The notes under the pieces: model-generated
Seen by the model: the letters and a program-made list of their open reading frames with translations, nothing else
Told to the model about the DNA's origin: nothing
The model's database searches: none
In this document: positions 8,691 to 19,200 of the stretch, piece by piece
Numbering within the stretch: position 1 is the stretch's first letter
Layout: each line of letters starts with the position of its first letter
Source: Melioribacteraceae bacterium
Lineage (GTDB): Bacteria; Bacteroidota; Ignavibacteria; Ignavibacteriales; Melioribacteraceae
DNA: 64,000 bases
Reading direction: 5' to 3'
Assembly (NCBI GenBank): GCA_023230485.1
Contig: JALNXG010000001.1
Coordinates: 116,694-180,693 of the forward strand
Made by a program: the position numbers and the translations under genes

Positions 8691-11261
8691 ATGAATTTTA
8701 AAGGGATCTTTTTCTTTATATTTTTTTCTACGGTTTTATTTGCGCAGGAAAAGGATTCCCTTTTTGTAGCTGCTGATTCCACTGCAATACTAGATTCTCT
8801 TAAACTCCAAATCTCCGATTCAGCATCAATTAAAAACAAAAATCAAGTTGAAGATATCGTCTATTCTGAATCGAAGGATTCATTAGTCTTTGATGTTAAA
8901 AATAAAAAGATGTTTGTCTATGGTTCTGGTGCGCTTAAGTACAAACAGACTAACTTAAATGCCGGAAAAATTATTGTTGATTATACAATAAATGAATTAG
9001 AAGCCTTTGGCAGAATGGATTCTTCCAATACAAAATTAATCGAAACACCTGTATTGAAAGAAGGGGGTGATTCTTATGAAGGGGAGCGAATAAGGTACAA
9101 TTTTAAAACTCAACAAGGTTTTATATCCGAAGCTAAAAACAAAGAAATAGGGTCGCGATACGAAGGAGAAAAAGTAAAAAAAGTTGATAAAGATACCTAC
9201 TTTATTGATGGAGGTATGTTTACTACTTGCGATAGCGATACTCCGCATACTTATTTCACTGCCGATAAAATGAAAGTAATCCAAAATGATAAGATAATTG
9301 CTGATTGGATTTTTATGTATATCGGTGGTGTGCCATTGCCATTGCCAATTCCGTTCGCTGTTTTCCCTAATGAATCAGGGAGGAGAAGCGGAATAATCGT
9401 GCCTACTTATGGACAGATTGCAGACCGAGGTCAATATTTTAGGAACTTCGGATATTTTTGGGCTGCAAGTGATTATTTTGATATGGCTTTTACTGGGGAT
9501 TATTATACAAAAGGAGGATATGCTTTCAGGAATAGAACTCGCTATACAAAGCGTTATTCGTTTTCAGGGAATTTTAATGCTGGTTACTCCCAAATTGTAA
9601 CAGGTGAATCCGGAGACCCTAACCGTAGAAATCAAACGGATTGGAATATTAACCTCTTTCATAATCAGGAAATCAATCCTACTACTCGATTGGATGCTAA
9701 TCTTCAATTCTTATCTCAAACATTTTTGCAAAATAATGCTATCGATTATAATGATCTTCTATCTCAAGATATTATTTCTAACGCCACATTTAATAAAAGA
9801 TGGGAAGAAAGCGGAAGCAGTCTTACTATAAATTACTCTCGAAGACAAAATCTTAAGACAGGCGATACTCGTGAAACTTTACCAAATTTGAGTTTTTCAA
9901 AATCACAATTCAGTCCCTTTAAAAAGGATTCAAAAGATTATTCTTCCGAACCAAGTTGGTATGAATTAATCGCTCTTGATTACAATGGTCAATTTAAAAA
10001 CGAGAGAATTAAGACCGAGGGAGATGTTGAAAAATTAGCAGGTGTTAACCATAACGTTAATCTGAATTTCTCTCCAAAATTGGGATATTTTAATATTACT
10101 CCGAATTTTAGCTATAACGAAAAATGGTACAATAGAAGGCTAGTGATTGAATCGGTTCCCGTGCTTTCCACAAATCCTAAAACGGGTGCCACAATTGTTA
10201 CGGATTCAGTTAGCGAGAAATATATAAACGAATTTAATTTCGTTAGAACTTTTGATATGAGTGTATCTGCATCGACTAAGCTGTATGGAATAATGCAGAC
10301 AAACTTCCTTGGTGTTGAAGCATTTAGACATACGATTCGTCCATCGATTTCTTATACGTATCAACCTGATTTTGCCTCTGATAGTTGGAATTACTATGAT
10401 TCATATAAATTAAGTAGCGGCGAAGTTGTAAATTATGATAAATACGGAAGAGAAATTTTTGGAGGTGTAAGCAGTGGAGAAAGACAAAGTTTGAGCTTCT
10501 CACTTGGGAATGTTTTTGAAATTAAAACATTTAAAAATCCTCAAGACTCAACGAACGATGATAATAAAATTACATTGCTAAATGTAGATGCAAGTATTAA
10601 CTATAATTTTGCTGCCGATAGTCTTAGGGTTAGTGATCTAAATCTCAGTTATCGAACACAAATCGGACAATTATTAAGCTTTCAAGGTTCTTCTTCATAT
10701 ACTTTCTACGATTATAATGGGACACAAAGAGTAAATAGATTTTTATATAAAGAAGGAAAAGGATTATTCCGATTAACAAATTTTAATTTCTCGATTTCTA
10801 CATCAATTGCCGGTGATAAAATTGAAAAAAAGGAAAAACAGGATACAACTAAGACCGATGAATTAGATGCGTTTAGAAAAAAGGATTTTATTGCTTTATA
10901 TGATAATAGCCAACCTGCTGATTTATCAATACCATGGGATTTAAGTCTTTCCTACTACTATAATCTTTCTAAGAATAGTCCAAGTATAGTAAACAAATTT
11001 TCTAATTTGGGATTAGACCTAAGTTTTAATTTAACAGAGAATTGGAAATTCAAAGTAAGAGGTAGTTACGATTTTGAACAAAAACAAATTTCGGCGCCAC
11101 AAATCACGGTTTATAGAGACTTGCACTGTTGGGAATTTAATTTTACTTGGAATCCATTAGGCACTTATCGGGGATATCATTTCGAAATTAGAATGAAAGC
11201 TTCTGAATCTCAAGATATAAAAGTAACTAAAGCCCGCGGTTTATATTCAGGGAGAAGGTAA
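8691..11261 (+). CDS. lptD: LPS assembly outer-membrane protein LptD
   Basis: 856-residue outer-membrane protein. Signal peptide (FKGIFFFIFFSTVLFAQ), then an Asp-Ser-rich segment, then an OstA/LptA-like beta-taco domain (VFVYGSGALKYKQTNLNAGKIIVDY and ARYE repeats near residues 70-190), then a long beta barrel whose start carries the PFAVFPNESGRRSGIIVPTYG segment typical of LptD. With LptE it inserts lipopolysaccharide into the outer leaflet. Its presence implies that the organism makes LPS or a related lipid. Both TTG 8688 and ATG 8691 are possible; ATG chosen. It starts nine bases after the ROK kinase stop, in the same operon by spacing. Confidence 0.9.
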   Translation: MNFKGIFFFIFFSTVLFAQEKDSLFVAADSTAILDSLKLQISDSASIKNKNQVEDIVYSESKDSLVFDVKNKKMFVYGSGALKYKQTNLNAGKIIVDYTINELEAFGRMDSSNTKLIETPVLKEGGDSYEGERIRYNFKTQQGFISEAKNKEIGSRYEGEKVKKVDKDTYFIDGGMFTTCDSDTPHTYFTADKMKVIQNDKIIADWIFMYIGGVPLPLPIPFAVFPNESGRRSGIIVPTYGQIADRGQYFRNFGYFWAASDYFDMAFTGDYYTKGGYAFRNRTRYTKRYSFSGNFNAGYSQIVTGESGDPNRRNQTDWNINLFHNQEINPTTRLDANLQFLSQTFLQNNAIDYNDLLSQDIISNATFNKRWEESGSSLTINYSRRQNLKTGDTRETLPNLSFSKSQFSPFKKDSKDYSSEPSWYELIALDYNGQFKNERIKTEGDVEKLAGVNHNVNLNFSPKLGYFNITPNFSYNEKWYNRRLVIESVPVLSTNPKTGATIVTDSVSEKYINEFNFVRTFDMSVSASTKLYGIMQTNFLGVEAFRHTIRPSISYTYQPDFASDSWNYYDSYKLSSGEVVNYDKYGREIFGGVSSGERQSLSFSLGNVFEIKTFKNPQDSTNDDNKITLLNVDASINYNFAADSLRVSDLNLSYRTQIGQLLSFQGSSSYTFYDYNGTQRVNRFLYKEGKGLFRLTNFNFSISTSIAGDKIEKKEKQDTTKTDELDAFRKKDFIALYDNSQPADLSIPWDLSLSYYYNLSKNSPSIVNKFSNLGLDLSFNLTENWKFKVRGSYDFEQKQISAPQITVYRDLHCWEFNFTWNPLGTYRGYHFEIRMKASESQDIKVTKARGLYSGRR

Positions 11262-11267
11262 TTTAAT

Positions 11268-12869
11268 ATGCTAAATTATATCTGGATTGCTCTTGCCGCT
11301 ATCGGCATTATATCTGCTGTTACAATTGATGTCTCAAATTCTATAAATGACAAATATGCGAATGGGGGAGAGATCAATGCTGTTTTTTTTCTTAAAGATA
11401 CAACTGATAATAAAGCTAAATCTGAATTGATAATCTCTAAAGAAACAATGAGAGCTATTTATGGAATAGGGGATACTAATAATTTTAAGTCAAATGCAGA
11501 ACTAACTTTTACAAAATCAAATTCAGGTTCTTTCATATTAAATGTAAATTCAGATTCGCCTGAAATTATTCTGCAAATTGCTTCTGCCGATGGTAAGAGT
11601 GATGATATTTATGGGACTTTCACATCAGCAAGAAAAAAAGAATCAAATATTATAGAAGCTAAGATTGTATTTGAAAAAGTATCTTTCCTAAAAATGAAAG
11701 GGATTACAAACGCAATTTTAGATTATGCAAAGACCGCTGTAAACATTGCATTAGGACTTATTGGGATAATGGCTTTATGGCTTGGAATTATGAAGATTGC
11801 TCAAGAATCGGGTCTAATTACAAAATTTGCAAATGCAGCGAAACCGATTACAAGATTCTTGTTCCCCGATGTCCCCACCGATCATCCTGCTATTGGATCA
11901 ATATTAATGAATATTTCCGCAAATATGCTTGGACTTGGAAATGCGGCTACTCCTTTTGGTCTAAAAGCTATGGAAGAACTTGATAAACTAAATCCCGAAA
12001 AAGGAACTGCCACAAATGCAATGTGTACTTTTTTAGCAATTAATACTGCCGGTCTAACATTAATCCCCGCAACTGCAATTGCTGTAAGGGCAGCAGCAGG
12101 GAGCAGTAATCCATCAATTATTATTGGTACTTCATTTTTTGGAGCACTATGTGCTACTAGCGCAGCTATTCTATCTGTAAAAATCCTTGAAAAATTTTCA
12201 ATCCCTGGTTTCAAATTCGGTCAATGGATTAAGAATAGTTATAAATTGTTCTTGGGATTATTTGTTTTTTCATTAATTGCTGTGCTTCTTTTCACAACTG
12301 ATATTATCAAATTACCTTCATTAAATGTCGATATCATTAAAGAAATCATTCAATTTATTTCTATATTAGCAATCCCTTTGATAATAATTCTTTTTCTTAC
12401 ATATGGAATGTATAAGAAAGTAAAAGTTTATGAAACATTTGTTGAAGGAGCCAAGGAAGGTTTTGATGTAGCTGTAAGAATTATTCCGTATCTAGTTGCA
12501 ATGTTAATGGCAATCGGAATATTCAGAGCTGGCGGGGCAATGGATTTTCTAATCGTTTTATTAAATCCAATTACTAGCTTAATTGGATTCCCGGCTGAAG
12601 CTTTACCTATGGCATTAATGAGACCACTTTCAGGAAGCGGTTCTCTCGGAATTATGACTGAAATTATAGCAAAACATGGAGCTGATTCATTTATTGGTGT
12701 ATTAGTATCCACTATTATGGGGAGTACAGAAACTACTTTTTATGTAATTGCTCTCTATTTTGGTTCAGTAAATATTAAAAGAGCTAGGCATGCATTAGCA
12801 GCCGGACTTATAGCTGATTTTATTGGTATTGTTGCTGCACTTTTAATTACCCGAATATTATTTGGATAA
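11268..12869 (+). CDS. SpmA/SpmB fusion, nucleoside-recognition (Gate) domain membrane protein
   Basis: 533-residue inner-membrane protein. Residues 1-20 form a membrane segment; a periplasmic beta-rich insert follows (about residues 30-145); then two Gate/nucleoside recognition domains (about 155-310, with GLGNAATPFGLKAMEEL, and 360-533, with MRPLSGSGSLGIMTEI and STIMGSTETTFYV). In Bacillus these two halves are the separate spore maturation proteins SpmA and SpmB; the fused form is common in Gram-negative, non-sporulating bacteria and its substrate is unknown. Start ATG is six bases after lptD, with a GGAGAAGG site inside the lptD end. Confidence 0.88.
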   Translation: MLNYIWIALAAIGIISAVTIDVSNSINDKYANGGEINAVFFLKDTTDNKAKSELIISKETMRAIYGIGDTNNFKSNAELTFTKSNSGSFILNVNSDSPEIILQIASADGKSDDIYGTFTSARKKESNIIEAKIVFEKVSFLKMKGITNAILDYAKTAVNIALGLIGIMALWLGIMKIAQESGLITKFANAAKPITRFLFPDVPTDHPAIGSILMNISANMLGLGNAATPFGLKAMEELDKLNPEKGTATNAMCTFLAINTAGLTLIPATAIAVRAAAGSSNPSIIIGTSFFGALCATSAAILSVKILEKFSIPGFKFGQWIKNSYKLFLGLFVFSLIAVLLFTTDIIKLPSLNVDIIKEIIQFISILAIPLIIILFLTYGMYKKVKVYETFVEGAKEGFDVAVRIIPYLVAMLMAIGIFRAGGAMDFLIVLLNPITSLIGFPAEALPMALMRPLSGSGSLGIMTEIIAKHGADSFIGVLVSTIMGSTETTFYVIALYFGSVNIKRARHALAAGLIADFIGIVAALLITRILFG

Positions 12870-12943
12870 TTATATATAGTTAAAAAAGAATTGGATATAT
12901 TGTTGTTAATAATTATTTTTCTTTAAAAAATTAAGACTTAATT

Positions 12944-14065
12944 ATGAGAATAGGAATTCCAAAAGAAACACAGCTCGAAGAAAAAAGAGTAGCATTGGCT
13001 CCTGCCGGTGTTGATTCTCTTATTAGAGCAGGACATACAGTTTTTGTTCAATCCGGTGCTGGAGTAGGCAGCCATTGTTCTGATGAAGAATATGCTAAAA
13101 ATGGTGCTAGTATAGTTTATTCAACCGAAGAAGTATTTCAAAGATCAGAAATGATTGTAAAGATAGCCCCTTATACAGAAGAGGAAGCTGAACTTTTACA
13201 GGAAGATCAAATTACATTTTCATTTCTTCATTTAGCTTTGAATAAGAAAAATGTTTTAGATAAAATGATGAAGAAAAAAGTTACTGCTATTGCTTATGAA
13301 CTGATTGAAAAAGATGGTCAATTTCCGGTACTCGAATCGATGAGTGAAATAGCCGGTCAACTTGCCGTTCAGGTAGGTGAGAGATATCTAGGAAGTGATA
13401 ATCAAGTCGGAAGAGGAATCGTAATGGGCGGAATTTCCGGAGTAGCACCAGCTGCTGTTGTAATTCTTGGTGCAGGTGTGGTCGGTTATAATGCCGCTCG
13501 TGCAGCTCATTCAAGAGGTGCTCAAGTAATTGTTCTTGATAAAGATTTGAGAAGGTTAAGACGTATTCAATCAGAAATTTCTAAAAACATTTCTACTGTC
13601 GCAGCTAATCCTTTTACTATAGCACGAGGTGCTTCTTTTGCAGACCTATTAATTTCGGCTGTGCAAATTAAATCGGAAAAAGCACCAAGTTTAATAACTG
13701 AAGCAATGGTAAAATCGATGAAGAAAGGTGCCGTTATTGTGGATGTTTCGATTGATCAAGGGGGGTGTGTGGAGACAAGCCGTCCAACAACTATTTCCGA
13801 TCCTGTTTTTATCGAACATGATGTAATTCATTATTGTGTTCCGAATATGCCTGCAATAGTAGCACGTTCTGCAAGTTATGGACTTAATAATGCTTCAATA
13901 GAATATATATTAGAAATTGCAAATAATGGATTGTCAAATGCTCTTATCGGGGATACCGGATTAGCTAAGGGGGTCTGTTCTTATAATGGATATTGTACAA
14001 ATGAAATTATAGCCGAAGAATTCAAGATCGAATATAGACGGCTGCATATTTTTTCAAAAAATTAA
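12944..14065 (+). CDS. ald: Alanine dehydrogenase
   Basis: 373 residues, full length for Ald, which interconverts L-alanine and pyruvate plus ammonia with NAD+. N-terminal signature MRIGIPKETQLEEKRVAL, substrate lysine region, and NAD-binding loop LGAGVVGYNAARAA after a GGISGVAPA segment. The C-terminal part has the CVPNMPAIVARSAS motif of the family. It is related to PntAA in the same window but has the Ald-specific VNMP/PNMP motif. A 74-base gap upstream is AT-rich without a clear terminator. No ribosome site is evident. In Bacteroidota ald often lies near porX and tsaE; here porX is 9 kb downstream. Confidence 0.92.
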   Translation: MRIGIPKETQLEEKRVALAPAGVDSLIRAGHTVFVQSGAGVGSHCSDEEYAKNGASIVYSTEEVFQRSEMIVKIAPYTEEEAELLQEDQITFSFLHLALNKKNVLDKMMKKKVTAIAYELIEKDGQFPVLESMSEIAGQLAVQVGERYLGSDNQVGRGIVMGGISGVAPAAVVILGAGVVGYNAARAAHSRGAQVIVLDKDLRRLRRIQSEISKNISTVAANPFTIARGASFADLLISAVQIKSEKAPSLITEAMVKSMKKGAVIVDVSIDQGGCVETSRPTTISDPVFIEHDVIHYCVPNMPAIVARSASYGLNNASIEYILEIANNGLSNALIGDTGLAKGVCSYNGYCTNEIIAEEFKIEYRRLHIFSKN

Positions 14066-14076
14066 AAATTTTAGAG

Positions 14077-15435
14077 ATGGTTATGACAATCGAAGCAACA
14101 AAATCAACATTAAATACAAACGCTCCTTGGGTGGCAAAATATAATTCTAAATTAGTTACTGCCGATGAAGCAGTTAGAGTTATAAAATCTAATGACAAAT
14201 TAGTTATTCAGCCGGGATGCGCCGCACCATTTGATTTAATTAATGCCATGGTTAGAAGAAAAGATGAATTAGAAGATGTAGAGATTTATCACATACTTAT
14301 TGTAGGGGATTTACCATATCTTAAACCGGGAATGGAAAAGCATTTTCATCACAAGGCATTTTTTATTGGCGGCAATGCTCGTGGAGCTGTTAATGAAGGA
14401 CGCGCAGAGTATATTCCCATTTTCCTTTCTGAGGTAACACAGCTATTTAAGAAGGGTGTTATTCAGGCTGATGTTGCACTTATTCATGTATCTCCTCCTG
14501 ATGAACATGGATTCTGCAGTTACGGAATTGATGTAGGAAATATTAAAACTCCAACTGAAAAAGCTAAGTTTGTAATTGCACAGGTTAATAAAAATATGCC
14601 TCGCGGACTGGGTAATAGTTTTATTCATGTTAATAAAGTGGATCTATTTGTAGAATCACATACTCCACTATTAGAATTACCGCAAGTTGATCCAGATACA
14701 ACACCTGAAACTTTAGCAATCTATGATAAAATAGGGGAGAATGTCGCTTCCTTAATTGAAGATGGATCAACTCTTCAGATGGGTATAGGGGCTATTCCCG
14801 ATTCTGTATTAAAATATTTGAAAAATAAAAAAGACCTTGGAATTCATACAGAAATGTTTTCTGATGGAATCGTTGAATTAGTAGAAAATGGAATAATAAA
14901 CGGCGAGCAGAAAACTTTGCATCCGGGAAAAATTATTGCAGGGTTCTGTCTCGGGACAAAACGTTCTTATGATTTTATTCATAATAATCCCGTTATAGAA
15001 TTTCATCCGCAGGAATATATAAATGATCCATTTGTAATTGCTAAAAACAATAAAATGATTGCAATTAATTCTTCTATTGAAGTCGATCTGACAGGGCAAG
15101 TATGTTCAGATTCAATCGGGACTCGTTTTTATAGTGGTATCGGCGGACAGGTTGATTTTATTAGAGGGGCTTCTCATTCGGAAGGTGGCAAACCAATTAT
15201 AGCTCTTCCTTCTGCTACAAAGGATTTAAAATATTCACGAATTGTTTCTATGTTAAAACCGGGTGCCGGAGTTGTTACTTCACGTGGAGATGTTCATTAT
15301 GTTGTTACTGAATATGGAATTGCAAATCTTTTTGGCAAAACTATTCAAGATAGGGTAAGGCAACTTATACAAATTGCACATCCAATTTTTAGGGATGAAT
15401 TAAATGAATATGCAAAAAAGGTTTTCTATATATAA
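14077..15435 (+). CDS. Acetyl-CoA hydrolase/CoA-transferase family protein (4-hydroxybutyrate CoA-transferase-like)
   Basis: 452 residues. Two homologous CoA-transferase halves: N-terminal (LVTADEAVRVIKSNDKLVIQPG, ADVALIHVSPPDEHGFCSYG) and C-terminal (ALPSATKDLKYSRIV, VVTSRGDVHYVVTEYGIANLFG). The region SIEVDLTGQVCSDSIG and GIGGQVDFIRGAS are hallmarks of Cat1/Cat2/AbfT class enzymes, which move CoA between acyl groups such as acetate, butyrate, succinate or 4-hydroxybutyrate. Which acid is used cannot be read from the sequence. ATG 14077 is given; ATG 14083 is also possible and lies at a better distance from GAG. Twelve bases separate it from ald. Confidence 0.88.
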   Translation: MVMTIEATKSTLNTNAPWVAKYNSKLVTADEAVRVIKSNDKLVIQPGCAAPFDLINAMVRRKDELEDVEIYHILIVGDLPYLKPGMEKHFHHKAFFIGGNARGAVNEGRAEYIPIFLSEVTQLFKKGVIQADVALIHVSPPDEHGFCSYGIDVGNIKTPTEKAKFVIAQVNKNMPRGLGNSFIHVNKVDLFVESHTPLLELPQVDPDTTPETLAIYDKIGENVASLIEDGSTLQMGIGAIPDSVLKYLKNKKDLGIHTEMFSDGIVELVENGIINGEQKTLHPGKIIAGFCLGTKRSYDFIHNNPVIEFHPQEYINDPFVIAKNNKMIAINSSIEVDLTGQVCSDSIGTRFYSGIGGQVDFIRGASHSEGGKPIIALPSATKDLKYSRIVSMLKPGAGVVTSRGDVHYVVTEYGIANLFGKTIQDRVRQLIQIAHPIFRDELNEYAKKVFYI

Positions 15436-15437
15436 TT

Positions 15438-16127
15438 ATGGTTGCTGTAATTGGTGATATACATGGTTGCTACTATACTCTTGTGGAACTTTACAAAAAG
15501 ATAGTAAAAAAATACCCGCGGATAAAAATTATTACAGTTGGTGATTTGGTTGATAGAGGAAATCATTCACGTGATGTAATTAATTTTATTATTGAAAATA
15601 ATATTAAGTTTACACCCGGAAATCATGATTATATGTTCTATCATTTTTTTAAGGAACCTTCGAGTGTATTCGCTCGTTCATGGCTTTTTAATGGAAGTGA
15701 ATCAACATTAGAATCTTACGAACATTATGAAAATGATATCTTTGCTCATATTGATTTGATTAGTAAAGCACCTCTTTATATGGATTTAGATGATTGTTTT
15801 ATATCACATGCAGGTGTATCGAAAACTTATAGAAAATTTCTTCCATCGGATTATAAAGAAAATCTTTCTGTTTTAGAGCCTTTAATTATTGATGATCTAA
15901 GAAGCGATAAAGGTATATTATGGAATCGTGATCCTCTTTTAGATTTAGGAAAGATACAAGTAGTAGGGCATACAAAGCAATCGCAGATTACAGTTGTTGA
16001 AGAATCTAATTCTTGGTATATTGATACGGGTGCCTGTGTAGGTAATAATTTAAGTGCTATTATTGTTCACAAAAATCAATTCATTGAATCGATTGAAGAG
16101 AAAACGCAAATAAAAGATATCATATAA
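15438..16127 (+). CDS. PP1-like metallophosphoesterase (protein Ser/Thr phosphatase family)
   Basis: 229 residues. The metallophosphoesterase core is complete: GDIHGC near residues 6-11, GDLVDRG near 38-44, GNHD near 66-69, then SHAG and GHT further on. This arrangement is that of bacterial PrpA/PrpB and lambda-type phosphatases and of diadenosine tetraphosphatases. The substrate is therefore uncertain. ATG is two bases after the CoA-transferase stop; no ribosome site is visible. Confidence 0.85.
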   Translation: MVAVIGDIHGCYYTLVELYKKIVKKYPRIKIITVGDLVDRGNHSRDVINFIIENNIKFTPGNHDYMFYHFFKEPSSVFARSWLFNGSESTLESYEHYENDIFAHIDLISKAPLYMDLDDCFISHAGVSKTYRKFLPSDYKENLSVLEPLIIDDLRSDKGILWNRDPLLDLGKIQVVGHTKQSQITVVEESNSWYIDTGACVGNNLSAIIVHKNQFIESIEEKTQIKDII

Positions 16128-16158
16128 TCAATGTAAAAATTTTTCCCTCAAAAAGGAA

Positions 16159-16186
16159 TTGCATATAAGTATGATTTTACTATATT
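16159..16186 (+). promoter_or_regulatory. Possible sigma-70-like promoter for sprA
   Basis: TTGCAT at 16159-16164 and TATATT at 16181-16186 are 16 bases apart, about 55 bases upstream of the sprA ATG. Ignavibacteria promoters may use a different consensus, so this is only a candidate. Confidence 0.25.
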
Positions 16187-16241
16187 TTTCATATATAAAA
16201 AAATCGGAGGGATTATAAATAAAATTCTACTATTAATTTAG

Positions 16242-19200
16242 ATGTTTAATATATATCATAGGTATAATATCCATTATTCTCTCAGAAATATCTTAAAGTT
16301 GGGACTAAAGTTTTTCTTTGTTCCATTTTTTATTTTATATGTAGCTATATCACTTGGATTTTCAGGTCAACATACCACACAATCTAATGATCTACTTTTA
16401 TTTGATAATTGTTTTGAATTATTATCAGTTATTAAAAATGATCTTCCCAATCAAAAATTTTCACAAAATGAGATATCGCATGATTCTCAAAAAGATTTAA
16501 TTAAACCAGAACAAATAAAAAAAATAATCGATTTATTTGAAGCGATTGAAGATACTACAAAGAAACCTGCGGCTGATTCATTAATGAGTCAATTCAAAAT
16601 AGACTCATTAAAAAGAATCGATTCTCTTTCGCAAGATTCAACTGCAAGGATAGAAAATTTCAAATATCAAAGAGATGATAAAGCATATACTGAATTTAGA
16701 CCTAGTCGAAAGCTCTCGCTTTACGCCTATCCTTCGATGAATTTTTCTTCAAGAGTAGTTAAACTAGACTCCACAGGTACAAAAGTTACTATTACTGACA
16801 ACATATTGGGTAAAGGCGCACGTCCTTTTTTGGAAATGCCTTTAGATGAATATATTGACTTTAGACTTAAATCGATTAGACGTGATGTTTGGGAACAGAT
16901 CGGCTATAAATATGAATTGAAAAATAGTACTAAAGATCTTAGTCAATTAATTACAGATATTACTAATATTGAGATACCTTTACCAAGTACATCGTTTTTA
17001 TCCATTTTTGGTCCTCCAAAAATAAGTCTTAAGATAAATGGTGCAGTAGATATACATGGTGCTTGGCGAAATGAAACAACCGAAGGAATTACAACTTCCG
17101 CACTTGGAAATACTAGGAATGAACCTGATTTTAAACAGCAGGTTCAGATTAATCTTAATGGTACAATAGGAGATAAATTAACAATTAATGCGGATTGGAA
17201 TACAGAAAGAACTTTCCAATACGAAAATCAACTTAAGATTAAATATACAGGATACGAAGATGAAATAGTTCAAAGCGTGGAAGCAGGAAACGTTTCATTG
17301 CAGACTTCATCTTTAGTAGGTGGTAGTGAAGCACTTTTCGGTGTCAAAGCTCAATTTCAAATGGGACCTTTGAGCTTAACTGCGTTAGCATCACAGAAGA
17401 AAGGTGAAATCCAAGAAGTATCTGTTTCCGGTGGTGCTAAGGCACAACAATTTGAAATACATGTTTATGATTATTCATCTAATCATTACTTTTTGCACAA
17501 AATGTATGCAGATAGAAATTTAGCAATTTTCAATAACTATTATAGCAGTGCAATCCCTAGTGTTACGGATTCAGTTCTTGTTAAAGATATTGAAGTTTGG
17601 AAAACTATTACAGGTTTGGTAAATCCAAATGAACGTAAAGGTAATGCTTTTATTAATTTAGAGCCGAGAAGAAGAGGTGATTTATTAAACGTCCAAAGGG
17701 ATAGCACTCTCCAATCGATCCCTGGTGTTCAAGAGATCGGAAGACGTTTTGTCCTTTTAATTCAAGGTATAGATTATGATTACCATGCAGAAACAGGATA
17801 CATAAGTTTTAGGACACAAATTCAGGATCAGGATGCTGTTGCCGTTGCATTCCGAACCGAAGGACCTACTACATCACCGGATGATGATCGATATTATGGT
17901 GAATTTCTTGCTGATGTTGCTGCTGATACTTCGGCACAAATTGTTCTTAAATTAGTTAAACCTGCCAACCTTCAACCGCAATTTAAGGATGCTTGGATTC
18001 TTCAATTAAGAAATATTTATCCTATTGGTGGGCGCGAAGTTAAAGAAGAAGGGTTTAAGCTCGATCTACTTTATAGAATTGAAGGACAAGAACCGAGATC
18101 AGATTACGATGGTATCAAGCTTCTTGAAACATTCGGTTTAGATAGGACTGATCAAAGCGGTACAAGTGCCACTCCTGATGGTGCATTTGATTTCTTCCCA
18201 AATAAAACTATTAAACCATCAACCGGTGAAGTTATATTCCCATTCCTCGAACCATTTGGACGGGATTTACCTAATTCTTTACCTGACTCACTCCGATATG
18301 ATGCTGTTTACGATACGACAGTTACTTTTGCAAAGCAGGATAGATCAAAAGATAAATTTATAATTTCAGGTGAATATTCTGCCGCCGTTTCATCTGTTTA
18401 TACAATTGGGTTTAACGTAGTAGAAAATTCAGTTAAAGTTTTGCTTAATGGAATGCAATTAACAGAAGGTACTGATTATACTGTTGATTATAATATAGGT
18501 CAAATAATTATTAGGAAAGCTGAGGCATTAGTACCCGGTGCTGATTTAAAAATTACTTATGAGCAAAATGACCTTTTCCAATTAGCTTCAAAGACTCTTT
18601 TGGGGTTAAGGGGTAATATTCAATTTAGTAAAAAAACGTCTCTCGGATTTTCATATCTTAATTTGAATCAACAAACTCTAAGCGATAAAGTAAGAATCGG
18701 TGAAGAACCTTTAAACAATTCAATCTTTGGCGCTGATTTCCAAACAAGTATCGATTTACCTTTTATTACAAAAGGATTAGATAAAATAATTTCTACGAGC
18801 GCAGTATCTAATTTCGCATTGAAAGGTGAATTTGCATATATCGATCCTGATCCAAATACTAAAAAAAGTAATATTACATCAGATGCAGGAAAGAGTATCG
18901 CTTATATTGACGATTTTGAAGGGGCAAAGAGAACTATACCAATGGGAATGGCTTATGGTTCTTGGAAAGATGTAAGTGTCCCTAATAATTTACCTATAAT
19001 AGGAAAGTTCCCAGAAATTAAACAGATGGATTATAAAGCCAATTCTTATTGGTATAATATAAATCCTTCTGATGTTACAGTTCAGAATTTGTATGGTGAT
19101 AGGAAGCAGACTAGCAGAGAAGAACAGCAAATAACCGCATTAGATTTTGTTTATAATCCAAATACTAGAGGTTATTATAACTGGAATCCGACTTTAGACC

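Noticed and set aside
9409..9831. Two short forward ORFs inside lptD
   Set aside because: They lie in another frame of a clear outer-membrane protein gene and have no start signals or recognisable protein.
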